Source: Janthinobacterium lividum (GTDB lineage Bacteria; Pseudomonadota; Gammaproteobacteria; Burkholderiales; Burkholderiaceae_D). From it: a stretch of DNA of 64,000 nt. Both the position numbers and the translations under genes were made by a program. Below the pieces are notes generated by a model, which saw only the letters and a list, made by a program, of their open reading frames with translations, had not been told where the DNA came from and made no database searches. Shown one piece after another: positions 1 to 9,114 of this stretch. Numbering within the stretch: the first letter of the stretch is position 1; each line of letters begins with the position of its first letter. The stretch spans positions 248,001 to 312,000 of the forward strand of contig NZ_JAAOLY010000006.1 in NCBI RefSeq assembly GCF_011601275.1, given 5' to 3'.

Positions 1-1
1 A

Positions 2-1147
2 ATCGGCGCCGCGCGCCACGACAAGGTGCCGCACATCGTGCGCCAGTCGCTGTGGAAGGCGCTGCTCGTGGGCCTGGTGGCCTGCCTGCTGACGAACATG
101 GCGGCGCTGGTGTTCGACCACCTGATGCTCGAACCCGCTGTAGCGGCCAAGGCCAAGCTCTTCGTGCACATCATCAGCTGCGCGCTGCCGCCGTTCGCCG
201 CCTACCGCGCGCTGTACGGCTACAGCACCAGCATCAACCAGACCAAGCCCGTGATGGTGATCGCGCTGGCCGCGCTGGCGCTGAATATTTTCGTCAACTA
301 CCTGCTGATCTACGGCCACTGGGGCATGCCGAAACTGGGCGGCGTGGGCTGCGCCGTAGCCACCACCTGCTGCGTGTGGATGATGCTGCTGGCCATGCTG
401 GCCTGGATCAAGATCGCGCCCGTCTACCGCGCCACGTATCCGTTCACGCACTGGGAATGGCCGCAGCGCTCGTCCATCGGTCCCATGCTGCGCCTGGGCC
501 TGCCCATCGGCGTCACCTACTTTGCCGAAGTGAGCGCCTTTGGCGTCATCAGCCTGCTGGTAGCCCGCTTCGGCGTGATCCAGGTGTCGGCGCACCAGAT
601 CGCCCTGAACTTCTCGTCCGTCGTCTTCATGGTGCCGCTCACGTTCGGCATCGCGCTCGTCACGCGCGTGGGCCACGCCGTGGGCGAAGCCAATCTGCGC
701 CGCGCGCGCTTCATCTCGTGGGTGGGCGTGGCCATGTCGCTGACGGCGGCCATCGTCTCGGCCGCCGTCATCACCATCTTCCGCCACCAGATCGCGCAAG
801 CCTACACGTCCGACCCGCAGGTGCAGGCGCTGTGCGCGCAGCTGCTGCTGTTCGCCGCCCTGTTCCAGCTGTCCGACGCGACGCAGGTGGCCACGTCCTG
901 CGCCATCCGCGGCTACAAGGTGACGCGCCAGCCGATGCTGATACAGCTGCTGGCGTTCTGGGGCTTCTCGCTGCCGATCGGCTATGTGCTGGGCCTCGCG
1001 CCGGCTGGCTTCATCTGGTCGCCGGCCGAGCCGATGGCCGCCGCCGGTTTCTGGATCGGCCTCGTCACGGGCTTGACGGTGGCCGCTGTACTGCTGACCT
1101 GGTATTTGAACCGGCTGTCGCTGCAGCGCCTGCGCGCGGCCCGATAA
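2..1147 (+). CDS. MATE family multidrug efflux transporter, 5'-truncated by window edge
   Basis: The reading frame is open from base 2, so the true start lies outside the window; about 380 residues are seen against roughly 450 for the family. The protein is a chain of hydrophobic helices, with the second MATE half visible near residues 155-360 (GLPIGVTYFAEVSAFGVIS, then QVSAHQIALN, a typical MATE pattern, and VGEANLRRAR). MATE proteins export cationic drugs and metabolites from the inner membrane by H+ or Na+ antiport. The PhzF-like gene follows 18 bp downstream on the same strand, so co-transcription is likely. The substrate cannot be read from the sequence. Confidence 0.9.
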   Translation: MGAARHDKVPHIVRQSLWKALLVGLVACLLTNMAALVFDHLMLEPAVAAKAKLFVHIISCALPPFAAYRALYGYSTSINQTKPVMVIALAALALNIFVNYLLIYGHWGMPKLGGVGCAVATTCCVWMMLLAMLAWIKIAPVYRATYPFTHWEWPQRSSIGPMLRLGLPIGVTYFAEVSAFGVISLLVARFGVIQVSAHQIALNFSSVVFMVPLTFGIALVTRVGHAVGEANLRRARFISWVGVAMSLTAAIVSAAVITIFRHQIAQAYTSDPQVQALCAQLLLFAALFQLSDATQVATSCAIRGYKVTRQPMLIQLLAFWGFSLPIGYVLGLAPAGFIWSPAEPMAAAGFWIGLVTGLTVAAVLLTWYLNRLSLQRLRAAR

Positions 1148-1165
1148 GCCAACAAGGAAGCCACC

Positions 1166-2005
1166 ATGCCGCAACAACGCCCCTTCAGGCAAGTCGATGT
1201 CTTCAGCACGGTGCCCTTCTCGGGCAATCCGCTGGCCGTGGTGCTCGACGCCGACGGTCTCGATACCGCGCAGATGCAGGCGATTGCGCGCTGGACGGGC
1301 CTGTCGGAAACCACCTTCGTGCTGGCGCCGCGCGACCGGGCAGCCGACTACCGCGTGCGGATCTTTTCGCCCGAGATGGAATTCCCGTTCGCCGGCCATC
1401 CGACCCTGGGCACGGCGCACGCCCTGCTCGATGCGGGCATGCAGCCGAAAGGCGCACGCATCGTGCAGGAATGCGGCGTCGGCCTGGTGCAGATCGAGCG
1501 GCAGGCGGGCGGCGTGCTGGCGTTCCAGGCGCCGCCGTGCACCACGCACGCGCTCGAACCCACTCTGCTGCCGCTGCTGCAAACCGCGCTGGGCGGCACG
1601 CCCGCCGCTGCCGGCACCGTCGTCGAAATGGGCATACGCTGGCTGTGCGTGCCGCTGGCGAGCGCCGCCGACTGCCTGGCCGTGCATGCCGATATCGCCG
1701 CGCTGACGGCCTTGCTGGCCGCAGCCGGAGCGGACGGCCTGGCGCTGTATGGCCCGCACGCCGGGGGCAGGCCAGCCGATTACGAAGTGCGCGCGCTGCT
1801 CAGCGAGCATGGCGCGCTGGTGGAAGATCCCGTCACGGGCAGCGCCAACGCCTGCATCGCGCAGTTGCTGGCGGGCGGCGACTACACGGTGCGGCAGGGC
1901 ACTTGTCTGCAGCGCGACGGCCGCGTGTCCATCAGCTTCCGCGATGGCCACGCCTGGATAGGCGGCGCGTGCCTGACCGTCATCGCAGGGTCGATATTAG
2001 CCTGA
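1166..2005 (+). CDS. PhzF family isomerase/epimerase
   Basis: This 279-residue protein matches the PhzF fold (diaminopimelate-epimerase-like). It has the N-terminal signature FSGNPLAVVLDAD (18-30), the catalytic glutamate in WTGLSETTFVL (Glu48), the MEFPFAGHPTLGTAHAL block (71-87) and a second-half block VEDPVTGSANACIAQLL starting at residue 219. PhzF itself isomerises trans-2,3-dihydro-3-hydroxyanthranilate, but most homologues are stand-alone enzymes of unknown substrate. No phenazine genes are nearby, so phenazine synthesis should not be inferred. The ATG at 1166 follows an AAGGAA sequence. Confidence 0.9.
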   Translation: MPQQRPFRQVDVFSTVPFSGNPLAVVLDADGLDTAQMQAIARWTGLSETTFVLAPRDRAADYRVRIFSPEMEFPFAGHPTLGTAHALLDAGMQPKGARIVQECGVGLVQIERQAGGVLAFQAPPCTTHALEPTLLPLLQTALGGTPAAAGTVVEMGIRWLCVPLASAADCLAVHADIAALTALLAAAGADGLALYGPHAGGRPADYEVRALLSEHGALVEDPVTGSANACIAQLLAGGDYTVRQGTCLQRDGRVSISFRDGHAWIGGACLTVIAGSILA

Positions 2006-2196
2006 ACTAGGTATAGCGCCATGGAATGGGTGGCTGTTAGATACTTTTGACGAAGGAAATGCGGCCAGAAACGTTTTATTCCGTGGCAGGAGCTATCGCA
2101 TAAAGAGGCACGCTCTGGTATCGTCTTACGCTTAGGCAACGCTCAAGTTCGCCTATGCATGCAGTGCCCTTCACTCTTCCAACTACCGAGACATCC

Positions 2197-4404
2197 ATGC
2201 GTTTTATTCTTTGTTTTCTGGCCGCGATGGCCAGCGTTCCCGCATCGGCTGAAAAGCTGACCCTGGAACGCATCCACGCCGATCCGGCGCTGGCCGGCCC
2301 CGGCGTGCGCAACCTGAAGGTCTCGCCCGATGGCGAGCGCGTCACGTTCCTGCGCGGCCGCGCCGACAACCAGTTCCAGCTCGACCTGTGGGAATTCAAG
2401 CTGAAGGACAAGAGCACGCACCGCCTGGTCGACTCGAAGGCGCTGGTGCCGAATGAAACGATTTCGCCCGAAGAGCAGGCGCGCCGCGAACGCGAGCGCA
2501 CGGCCAGCCTGAACGGCATTCTCAGCTACAGCTGGTCGCCCGATGGCAAGCAGCTGCTGGTGCCGCTGGCCGGCAATCTGTACCTGGTCGACGCGGCCCA
2601 CCCGGACAAGGCGCGCCTGGTCGCCAAGGGCAATGTGCTCGATCCGAAAATCTCGCCGAAAGGCCGCTACGTGTCCTTCGTGCGCGATCAAAACATCTAT
2701 GTGATCGACCTGAAGTCGGGCCAGGAACGCCAGCTGACGACCGATGGCAAGGGCACGATCCGCAACGGCGAAGCCGAATTCGTGGCGCAGGAAGAAATGG
2801 GCCAGCGCACCGGCTACTACTGGGCGCCCGACGATTCCGCCATCGCCTATAAACGCTATGACGAAGCGCCCGTGCCCGTCGTGCGCCGCTTTGAAATCTT
2901 CGCCGACCGCACCGACGTCGTCGAGCAGCGCTACCCTGCCGCCGGCGACCCGAACGTGCTGGTGCAGCTGCTGATCGTCTCGCCGGAAACGGGCGCGCAG
3001 CGCCAGGTGGACCTGGGTGCGAACCCGGACATCTACCTGGTGCGCGCCGACTGGAGCGCGGACAGCAAGTCCCTGGTGTACCAGCGCCAATCGCGCGACC
3101 AGAAGACCCTCGACCTGGTCGCCGTCGATGCCGGTACTTTGGCGCAGCGCACCTTGCTGACGGAAACGTCAAAGACCTGGGTCAGCATTCATGACGACCT
3201 GCGCTTCCTGTCGAACGGCACCTTCCTGTGGTCGTCCGAGCGCACGGGCCGCAATCATCTGTATTTGTACGACATGAGTGGCAAGCTGCTGCACCCGGTC
3301 ACTTCCGGCGAATGGGGCATCGACAGCGTGCTGGCCGTGAACCAGAAAACCGGTAAAGTGTTTGTCGCGTCGAACCGCGACGCCGTGATCGACAAGCAGA
3401 CCTACGCCCTGGCGCTGGACGGCAGCACGGCCGACAAGCCGCAGCGCGTGACGAAAGCCGACGGCTGGCACGACACGACGTTCTCGCGCAATGGCGAAGT
3501 CTTCGTTGACACATATTCCGACCCTGCCACGCCGCCGCAAGTGAGCATCCGCCGCCCGGACGGCGCCATGGTGGGCTGGCTGGAAGAAAACGCGCTGAAC
3601 GCCAGCCACCCGTATTTCAAGTACAAGGCGGACCACCTGCCGACCGAGTACGGCACACTGAAGGCCAACGATGGTCAGACCTTGCATTACTCGCTGGTGA
3701 AACCGTCGAACTTCGACGCGGGCAAACGCTATCCCGTCTACCTGTCGACGTATGGCGGCCCGCACTCGCAGCACGTGGCTCGCCGCTGGGGCAACAACTT
3801 CGACCAGTACATGGCGCAGCAGGGCTTTGTCGTCTTCCGCCTCGATAACCGCGGTTCGTCGCGCCGCGAGCGCGCGTTCACGGACGCCATCTATCACAAC
3901 CTGGGCGCGGCCGAAGTGGCCGACCAGCTGGTGGGCATCGACTGGTTGGGCAAGCAAAGCTTCGTCGATGCCAAACGCATCGGCGTATTCGGCTGGAGCT
4001 ACGGCGGTTTCATGACCCTGCGTTTGCTGTCGGCAGCATCGGACAAGATCGCCATGGGCGTCTCGGTGGCGCCCGTGACCGACTGGTCGCTGTACGACAC
4101 CCACTACACGGAGCAATTCCTCGGCATGCCGAAGGAAAACGTGGAAGGCTACAAGGCCAGCACCGTGTTCGCCCACCTCGACGGCTTGAAGTCGCCGCTG
4201 CTGCTGGTGCACGGCATGGCCGACGACAACGTCTTGTTCAGCAACAGCACGCGCTTGATCGACGCGCTGGTGAACCGCGGCGTGCAGTTCGACCTGATGA
4301 CTTACCCGGGCGCCAAACACGGCATCTCGTCGCGCGCAGGCCAGCGCCACGTGTACAAGAAAATCGAGATGTTCTTCAAGCAGAACCTGGGCGCAGCGAA
4401 GTAA
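2197..4404 (+). CDS. S9 family peptidase, DPP-IV-like, secreted
   Basis: The product is 735 residues from the chosen ATG. An ATG 42 bp upstream would add 14 residues in front of an obvious signal peptide (MRFILCFLAAMASVPASA), so the later start is preferred. The N-terminal half is a DPP-IV beta-propeller with repeated S-P-D-G and W-S-type blades. The C-terminal half is an alpha/beta-hydrolase with the nucleophile in GWSYGGF (Ser601), the aspartate pair in GMADDNV (Asp676/677) and the base in GAKHGIS (His708). Such enzymes cleave X-Pro or X-Ala dipeptides from peptides in the periplasm or outside the cell. A strong hairpin follows the stop codon. Confidence 0.93.
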   Translation: MRFILCFLAAMASVPASAEKLTLERIHADPALAGPGVRNLKVSPDGERVTFLRGRADNQFQLDLWEFKLKDKSTHRLVDSKALVPNETISPEEQARRERERTASLNGILSYSWSPDGKQLLVPLAGNLYLVDAAHPDKARLVAKGNVLDPKISPKGRYVSFVRDQNIYVIDLKSGQERQLTTDGKGTIRNGEAEFVAQEEMGQRTGYYWAPDDSAIAYKRYDEAPVPVVRRFEIFADRTDVVEQRYPAAGDPNVLVQLLIVSPETGAQRQVDLGANPDIYLVRADWSADSKSLVYQRQSRDQKTLDLVAVDAGTLAQRTLLTETSKTWVSIHDDLRFLSNGTFLWSSERTGRNHLYLYDMSGKLLHPVTSGEWGIDSVLAVNQKTGKVFVASNRDAVIDKQTYALALDGSTADKPQRVTKADGWHDTTFSRNGEVFVDTYSDPATPPQVSIRRPDGAMVGWLEENALNASHPYFKYKADHLPTEYGTLKANDGQTLHYSLVKPSNFDAGKRYPVYLSTYGGPHSQHVARRWGNNFDQYMAQQGFVVFRLDNRGSSRRERAFTDAIYHNLGAAEVADQLVGIDWLGKQSFVDAKRIGVFGWSYGGFMTLRLLSAASDKIAMGVSVAPVTDWSLYDTHYTEQFLGMPKENVEGYKASTVFAHLDGLKSPLLLVHGMADDNVLFSNSTRLIDALVNRGVQFDLMTYPGAKHGISSRAGQRHVYKKIEMFFKQNLGAAK

Positions 4405-4413
4405 AGCGCGCCC

Positions 4414-4463
4414 GCAAATAAAAACCGCCGCCTGTCTCGCGACAGGCGGCGGTTTTTATTTGC
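4414..4463. terminator. Bidirectional terminator, 23-bp perfect stem
   Basis: The arms at 4414-4436 and 4441-4463 are perfectly complementary around a TCGC loop, with A- and T-rich flanks in the stem. It lies between the convergent peptidase and csbD genes and can serve both. Confidence 0.93.
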
Positions 4464-4473
4464 GTGCGTCAGA

Positions 4474-4659
4474 TTACGGCTTGCGCGTGACGGTTTCCAC
4501 CGCGTCTTTCACATCGCCAACCTTCTTCTGCACTTTGCCTTCGACCTGGTTTGCCAGGCCCTTGGCTTGCTGTTCTTCGCTGCCGACGACCTTGCCAGCG
4601 GCTTCCTGGATTTTACCGCCGACTTCCTTCAGTTTACCTTCGACTTGATCTTTGTTCAT
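4474..4659 (-). CDS. CsbD family stress protein
   Basis: A 61-residue hydrophilic protein that begins MNKDQVEGKLKEVGGKIQEA, the standard CsbD opening, and carries the alternating EGK-K-GDVKDA pattern. CsbD-like proteins are small soluble proteins induced by general stress; their molecular role is not established. It is monocistronic, runs into the bidirectional hairpin, and has its own start behind a GAGGATTT ribosome-binding site. Confidence 0.92.
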   Translation of the reverse strand: MNKDQVEGKLKEVGGKIQEAAGKVVGSEEQQAKGLANQVEGKVQKKVGDVKDAVETVTRKP

Positions 4660-4834
4660 GATAAATCCTCACTGTAGTTGGTACATCTGTTGTCCTGCCC
4701 CGAAGGGCCGGTACTGCGGCTCACACGCTGTTGCAAACTGCTTGCTGCGTGTCGATGTATCCATACTACGCTTGAGGTTGCAAAAACTATGTACGGTCCC
4801 TAACACATGCCAAAAATCAGCTAATTACGCGCAA

Positions 4835-5506
4835 TCAACCCGCTTTGCGCCATACCGTCGCCAGCCACGGCTGCTGCTCGCGCGGCAAGCCGGGGGGACG
4901 ATAGTATTGCTCGACCAGGGTAAAACCGGCCGCCTGCACGTACGCGGCCCACCTCGCTTCGTCGTGGTAGCTGCCGTAGCGCGCGCCGTTCCAGCCCTCC
5001 TGGTTCTGCCCGCGCGGATTCGAGCTGAACAACACGCCGCCCGGCTTCAGACAGGCATACAAGGCGCGCAGCACGCCGGGCAGAACGGCGCTGGGCACGT
5101 GGAACAGCACGGCATTGGCGAACACGCCGTCGAAGTGGGCGGCGGGCAAATCGAGGTTGACGAAATCCTGCTGCCATACGCTGCAGCCGCTGTAGGCGCG
5201 CGCCATCTCGACGAAGCGGGGGCAGCCATCGACACCGGTGGCGTGGTGGCCCATGGCCGTGAACGCCTTCAGATCGCGGCCAGGGCCGCAACCGAGGTCG
5301 AGAATCGCCAAAGGCGCCGGCTTGCCGATGGCGTTCAGCAGCGCGCTGATGTTCTGGCTGACGTCGTGGTCGCGCGTGCCTTCGAAAAACTGCTCGGCGC
5401 TGGCGTCGTAATGGGCCAGGGTGCGCCCGGTGATGGCGTGGATGGGGTCTTGCTGATCTTGCGGTGGGGTCGGCTTCATGGCGGTCCTGTCGATATGTTC
5501 CGCCAT
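4835..5506 (-). CDS. Class I SAM-dependent methyltransferase
   Basis: A 223-residue Rossmann-fold methyltransferase. Motif I is ILDLGCGPGRDLKAF (68-82), the acidic strand-2 residue is in GVDGCPRFVEMA, and motif IV/V positions are visible in FDGVFANAVLFHVPSAVLPGVLRAL and LKPGGVLFSSNPRG. The best general match is to small-molecule methyltransferases of the UbiE/Tam type, but the substrate is not predictable. It stands alone between csbD and the M13 peptidase. Confidence 0.85.
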   Translation of the reverse strand: MAEHIDRTAMKPTPPQDQQDPIHAITGRTLAHYDASAEQFFEGTRDHDVSQNISALLNAIGKPAPLAILDLGCGPGRDLKAFTAMGHHATGVDGCPRFVEMARAYSGCSVWQQDFVNLDLPAAHFDGVFANAVLFHVPSAVLPGVLRALYACLKPGGVLFSSNPRGQNQEGWNGARYGSYHDEARWAAYVQAAGFTLVEQYYRPPGLPREQQPWLATVWRKAG

Positions 5507-5549
5507 TTTACGGTGCCGGCGCGCTGCGTGCCGGCACCGTCATCATCTG

Positions 5550-7625
5550 CTACCAGACGCGCACGCGCTGTTCCGGCGCCAGGTACAGCTGCTGCCCCGG
5601 CTTGACGTCGAAGGCCGGGTACCAGGCGTCGAGGTTGCGCACGGTGGCGGCGCGGTATTGCGCCGGCGCGTGGCCATCCGTGAGGATTTGCTGGCGCGCC
5701 GCCGCTTCGCGCGCCTTGCTGCGCCAGCTGACGCCGTAACCGATGAAGAAATCGCGGTCCACGCCCGGCTGCGCCGGCTTGCCCTGCTGCGACAGGGTGA
5801 ACGCGTCATGCGCGGCCGCCACGCCAGCCAGGTCGGCCAGATTTTCACTCAGGGTCAGCTGGCCACTCACGGCCAGATCGGGAAATGGTTTGTAGGCCGC
5901 GAACTGCGCCACCAGTTGCTTGGAGGCGGCCTGGAAATGCGCCAGGTCGGCTGGCGTCCACCAGTCGCGCAGCTTGCCCTGGGCGTCGAACTGCGCGCCC
6001 TGGTCGTCAAAACTATGGCTGATCTCGTGGCCGATGGTGGCGCCGATGCCGCCATAGTTGGCCGCGTCGGACGCTGTAGGATCGAAGAACGGCGGCTGCA
6101 GGATGGCGGCCGGGAAATTCAGCGCATTTTGCAGCGGCAGGTTGACGGCATTGACCAGCTGCGCCGGCATGGCCCAGGCCTTGCGGTCGGGAGACTGGCC
6201 CAGCTTGGCCAGTTCCTGCTGGTAATGGAACTGCTCCGCCCGCTGCACATTGCCCAGCGCGTCGCCGCGCACGACGCGCAAGCCCGCATAATTTTCCCAG
6301 CGTTCCGGATAGCCGACACCCACGTACAGGGTCTTGAGTTTTTCCTGCGCCTGCGCTTTGGTGGCCGGCGCCATCCAGTCCAGCTTGTCGATGCGGCGCG
6401 AGAAGGCGGCGACGATATTCGTCACCATGTCTTGCACGCGGGCCTTCGACTCAGGCGGGAAATAGCGCTCCACGTACAGCTTGCCGACGGCGTCGCTCAA
6501 GGCCGCATTCGTCGCGGCCAGCGCGCGCTTGCTGCGGAGCGACTGCTGCGGCGTGCCGCTCAGGGCGCTGCCATAGAAAGCAAAGCGCAGGTCGGCGGCC
6601 GCCTTCGGCAAGGTAGTGCTGAAATGGTTGATCGCGTGGAAAGCCAGGAAATCCTTCCACGTGGCCAGCGGCACGCTAACCACCAGTGCGGCGCTGCCCG
6701 TCATGGCGGACGGATGCCAGACGATGAAATCCGTCTGCTTGCCGAGGCCGGCCGCCTGGAAGAAGGCTTTCCAGTCCAGCCCAGGCGCCTTGCTGGCGAA
6801 GTCGGCGGCGCGCCACGCGTTATTGCCCTTGGCGACATCGGCCGAATCCTCGCGGCTGGCGTGGCTGGCGGCAATTTGCTGCTCCAGCGCAAACACGCGC
6901 GCGGCGCGGGCCGGCGCATCGCTGTAGCCGGCCTGCTTGAGCATGGCGGCGATATGCCCCTGGTAGCCCGTGCGCAAGCCCTGCATGCGGGCGCTGTCGC
7001 TCTGGTAAAAGGCGCGGTCGGGCAAGCCCAGTCCGCCCTGCAGCAGATAGGCCACATTGCGCGTGGTGTCGTTCAAGTCTTGCGCCACCCATAGGCCGAA
7101 CAGGTTTTCCGTATAAAAATTGGTGGCGTTGAGCGGATCGACATCGGCGCGCAGGCTCTCGCCCAGCGCGCGGGCCAGTCCAGCCTGGTCGCGTATGCCA
7201 TCGATCTTCTTCAGCAGCGGCTTGATCGGCGTCCAGCCTTTCGCTTCGATAGCCGCTTCATCCATCCAGGAACGGTAAAAATCGCTGACCTGGCGCGCCG
7301 AGGCATCGGCCTGCGGCGCCGCCGCCAGGCCTTCGACGAGAGCAATGATGCGCTCGTTGGTGGCGTTGGCGAGGATGGCAAACGAGCCCCAGCTGCTGCG
7401 GTCGGCGGGAATCTCCGTATTACGCAGCCAGTCGCCATTCACGTAATCATAGAAATCGTCGCCAGGCAAGACCGTGGCGGCAGCGGGGACAGCAGGCACA
7501 GCGGCGGCCGCCGCTTGCTGGCCATGCGCCTGGACTGGCAAACCGGTCAGCGAGACGCCGGCCAGGGCGAGGACGATGGCAGCCTGGACTGGTGTCCGGG
7601 CCCAGGAAAAACGCAAACCGTGCAT
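5550..7625 (-). CDS. M13 family zinc metallopeptidase (PepO/neprilysin-like)
   Basis: The product is 691 residues from the ATG at 7625, which has an AAGGA site upstream and a signal peptide (SWARTPVQAAIVLALAGVSLTG...VQAHG). The open frame continues far upstream, but that part is the antisense shadow of the HDOD gene. The M13 N-terminal signature DDFYDYVNGDWLRNTEIPADR is followed by the zinc site GHEISHSFDDQGAQFD (His533, Glu534, His537) and the third ligand in ENLADLAG (Glu594). The protein ends in the usual PEQRVRVW tail. Bacterial M13 enzymes are exported endopeptidases acting on short peptides. Confidence 0.94.
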   Translation of the reverse strand: MHGLRFSWARTPVQAAIVLALAGVSLTGLPVQAHGQQAAAAAVPAVPAAATVLPGDDFYDYVNGDWLRNTEIPADRSSWGSFAILANATNERIIALVEGLAAAPQADASARQVSDFYRSWMDEAAIEAKGWTPIKPLLKKIDGIRDQAGLARALGESLRADVDPLNATNFYTENLFGLWVAQDLNDTTRNVAYLLQGGLGLPDRAFYQSDSARMQGLRTGYQGHIAAMLKQAGYSDAPARAARVFALEQQIAASHASREDSADVAKGNNAWRAADFASKAPGLDWKAFFQAAGLGKQTDFIVWHPSAMTGSAALVVSVPLATWKDFLAFHAINHFSTTLPKAAADLRFAFYGSALSGTPQQSLRSKRALAATNAALSDAVGKLYVERYFPPESKARVQDMVTNIVAAFSRRIDKLDWMAPATKAQAQEKLKTLYVGVGYPERWENYAGLRVVRGDALGNVQRAEQFHYQQELAKLGQSPDRKAWAMPAQLVNAVNLPLQNALNFPAAILQPPFFDPTASDAANYGGIGATIGHEISHSFDDQGAQFDAQGKLRDWWTPADLAHFQAASKQLVAQFAAYKPFPDLAVSGQLTLSENLADLAGVAAAHDAFTLSQQGKPAQPGVDRDFFIGYGVSWRSKAREAAARQQILTDGHAPAQYRAATVRNLDAWYPAFDVKPGQQLYLAPEQRVRVW

Positions 7626-7718
7626 GGCGATCCTTTCGATGGAATAGTCAAAATCATAGCCTGTTTCCCATGAAAAGAGCGTCCCGCAATTTTTTTGCAT
7701 GCACACAAAAAATCGGCA

Positions 7719-7745
7719 TATAGTTTCACGACCCCATGCCGCGCG
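7719..7745 (+). promoter_or_regulatory. Weak sigma-28-like promoter candidate before HDOD gene
   Basis: TATAGTTT (7719-7726) matches 7 of 8 bases of the sigma-28 -35 consensus TAAAGTTT. It is followed after exactly 11 bp by GCCGCGCG, which matches only the GCCG half of the -10 consensus. The spacing is right but the -10 is poor, so this is tentative. Confidence 0.25.
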
Positions 7746-7763
7746 AACGCCAAGGAGATTGCC

Positions 7764-8591
7764 ATGCAACTGGAAGCGCTGTTCCAGCAACCCCATGCCC
7801 TGCCTGCCGCCCCGAAGATCGTCGATGAACTGGTGCGCAGTTTCGACAACCCCGCCAGCTCCACCGAAGACATCGCGCGCCAGCTGGGAGCGGACCCGGC
7901 CTTGAGCGCCAAGCTGCTGCGGCTGGCCAACTCGGCCTATTACCACGTCTCGCGCAGCATCGGCACGGTGGAAGACGCCGTGCTGATGCTCGGCTTTGTA
8001 ACCGTGCGCACGCTCGTCATCAGTTCGGGCCTGGTCAGCGGCTACAAGACCGTGCCCGGATTGAACCTGCCCCAGTTCTGGCGCTACAGCCTGCACAGCG
8101 CCGTGTCGGCCCGCTGGATCGCCAGACAGACGGGCGACAACCAGGACCTGGCGTTCACCATCGGCATGATGCATGCGATCGGACAACTGGTGATCCATGC
8201 CGCCATGCCCGAGCAAGCCATGCAGCTTGACAAGATCGCCCCGCCGCTTGACGCGCGCCGGCTCGACGCGGAGCGGGTATCGCTGGGCTATGACTTTGCG
8301 CAAGTGGGCGCCGAACTGGCGCGCCGGTGGAAGTTCCCTGCCGTCTTTGCCGACGCCATCGCCGCCTTTCCCGATCCGCTGGCCAAGGCGCCGTTGAACC
8401 GCCTGGCCGCCATCATCCACCTGGCCGCCTGGCGCGCCCGCATCGAAGAAAACGCGCTGAGCCATGAAGAAATCATCGCCTGCTACCCCGGCAACGTGGC
8501 CGAAGCGCTCGGTTTGCCGCCCTCGGTGCTGGTCGACAAGATGCCCCCGCCAGCCGAACTGAGCGCTGGACTGGAAGAACTCGTCAAATAA
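7764..8591 (+). CDS. HDOD domain protein
   Basis: A 275-residue protein starting at the ATG preceded by AAGGAG at 7752-7757; upstream in-frame codons lack a ribosome-binding site. The HDOD domain occupies about residues 10-215, with the family pattern LPAAPKIVDELVRSF, DPALSAKLLRLANSAYY, GTVEDAVLMLGFVTVRTLVIS and the helix containing IGMMHAIGQLVIHAAMP. HDOD proteins lack an HD catalytic pair and act as signalling scaffolds in motility and c-di-GMP networks. It sits upstream of the fliT-like gene, which hints at a motility link, but no direct partner is shown. Confidence 0.9.
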   Translation: MQLEALFQQPHALPAAPKIVDELVRSFDNPASSTEDIARQLGADPALSAKLLRLANSAYYHVSRSIGTVEDAVLMLGFVTVRTLVISSGLVSGYKTVPGLNLPQFWRYSLHSAVSARWIARQTGDNQDLAFTIGMMHAIGQLVIHAAMPEQAMQLDKIAPPLDARRLDAERVSLGYDFAQVGAELARRWKFPAVFADAIAAFPDPLAKAPLNRLAAIIHLAAWRARIEENALSHEEIIACYPGNVAEALGLPPSVLVDKMPPPAELSAGLEELVK

Positions 8592-8598
8592 GTCCACC

Positions 8599-8653
8599 GC
8601 TGCCGGAATCGTCAACCCGGCATCCATGCGGCTTGGCGGGCGATTCCGGCAGC
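8599..8653. repeat. Inverted repeat, 13-bp perfect arms
   Basis: Arms at 8599-8611 and 8641-8653 are exact reverse complements around a 29-base loop, just after the HDOD stop codon. No T tract follows, so it is a possible Rho-independent or transcript-end structure rather than a textbook terminator. Confidence 0.6.
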
Positions 8654-8701
8654 AGCTAAGCAATCATCTAAATTATTTTCACTTTTTTTTCAAAAACACC
8701 C

Positions 8702-8728
8702 TCAAGTTCCCCTAGGACCTGCCGTTAA
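8702..8728 (+). promoter_or_regulatory. Sigma-28 (FliA) promoter candidate for the fliT-like gene
   Basis: TCAAGTTC (8702-8709), 11 bp, then GCCGTTAA (8721-8728). These match 6/8 and 7/8 of the FliA consensus TAAAGTTT-N11-GCCGATAA with exact spacing, 42 bp upstream of the start codon of a flagellar chaperone-like gene. Confidence 0.75.
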
Positions 8729-8770
8729 TCTGGACAAGCGGTAATCCATTCACTAGTTACGGGTGTGCTC

Positions 8771-9067
8771 ATGACTTCCAACGACGTTCTTTCGATGTAT
8801 GAAAATATTGCAGGAATGACCAATAAAATGGTCGTGGCCGCACGTTCGAATGATTGGGATGGCTTGGATACCCTGGAAAACCAGTGCGCCAGCGCCGCCA
8901 GCGCGACCATGACAGGCAAGGTGCCCGCCCTGGCCGGCGCCTCGCGCCTGCGCAAGATCGAATTGCTCAAGCAAATCCTGGCCAATGACCGCGAAATTCG
9001 CGCCATCACGGAACCATGGATGACGCAGCTGCCGAACGCCATGCAGGGTTCGCGCGCACGCATGTAA
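8771..9067 (+). CDS. FliT-like flagellar chaperone
   Basis: A 98-residue, mostly helical protein beginning MTSNDVLSMYENIAGMTNKMV, with DWDGLDTLENQC and RLRKIELLKQILANDREIR following, the pattern of betaproteobacterial FliT proteins. FliT is the cytoplasmic export chaperone of the filament cap FliD and in enterics also restrains FlhDC. Here the gene stands alone, not behind fliD-fliS, but it has a well-formed sigma-28-type promoter. The ATG at 8771 is preferred over a GTG six bases earlier. A short hairpin terminator follows. Confidence 0.75.
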   Translation: MTSNDVLSMYENIAGMTNKMVVAARSNDWDGLDTLENQCASAASATMTGKVPALAGASRLRKIELLKQILANDREIRAITEPWMTQLPNAMQGSRARM

Positions 9068-9090
9068 AGCTTGCCGCGCCAGAAACGACA

Positions 9091-9114
9091 AAAGCACCCG
9101 CGGGTGCTTTTTTT
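9091..9114 (+). terminator. Rho-independent terminator after fliT-like gene
   Basis: AAAGCACC-CGCG-GGTGCTTT followed by further T residues, 24 bp after the stop codon. Confidence 0.9.

Noticed and set aside
1166-2005. Phenazine biosynthesis locus suggested by the PhzF-like gene
   Set aside because: No other phz genes are present; PhzF homologues are common stand-alone enzymes.
4652-7094. Long plus-strand frames opposite the methyltransferase and M13 genes
   Set aside because: These are GC-driven shadows with Arg/His/Gln-rich translations lacking any family motif.
5550-8663. A 1037-residue minus-strand frame covering the M13 peptidase and more
   Set aside because: The signal peptide and ribosome-binding site place the start at 7625; the upstream part is antisense to the HDOD gene.
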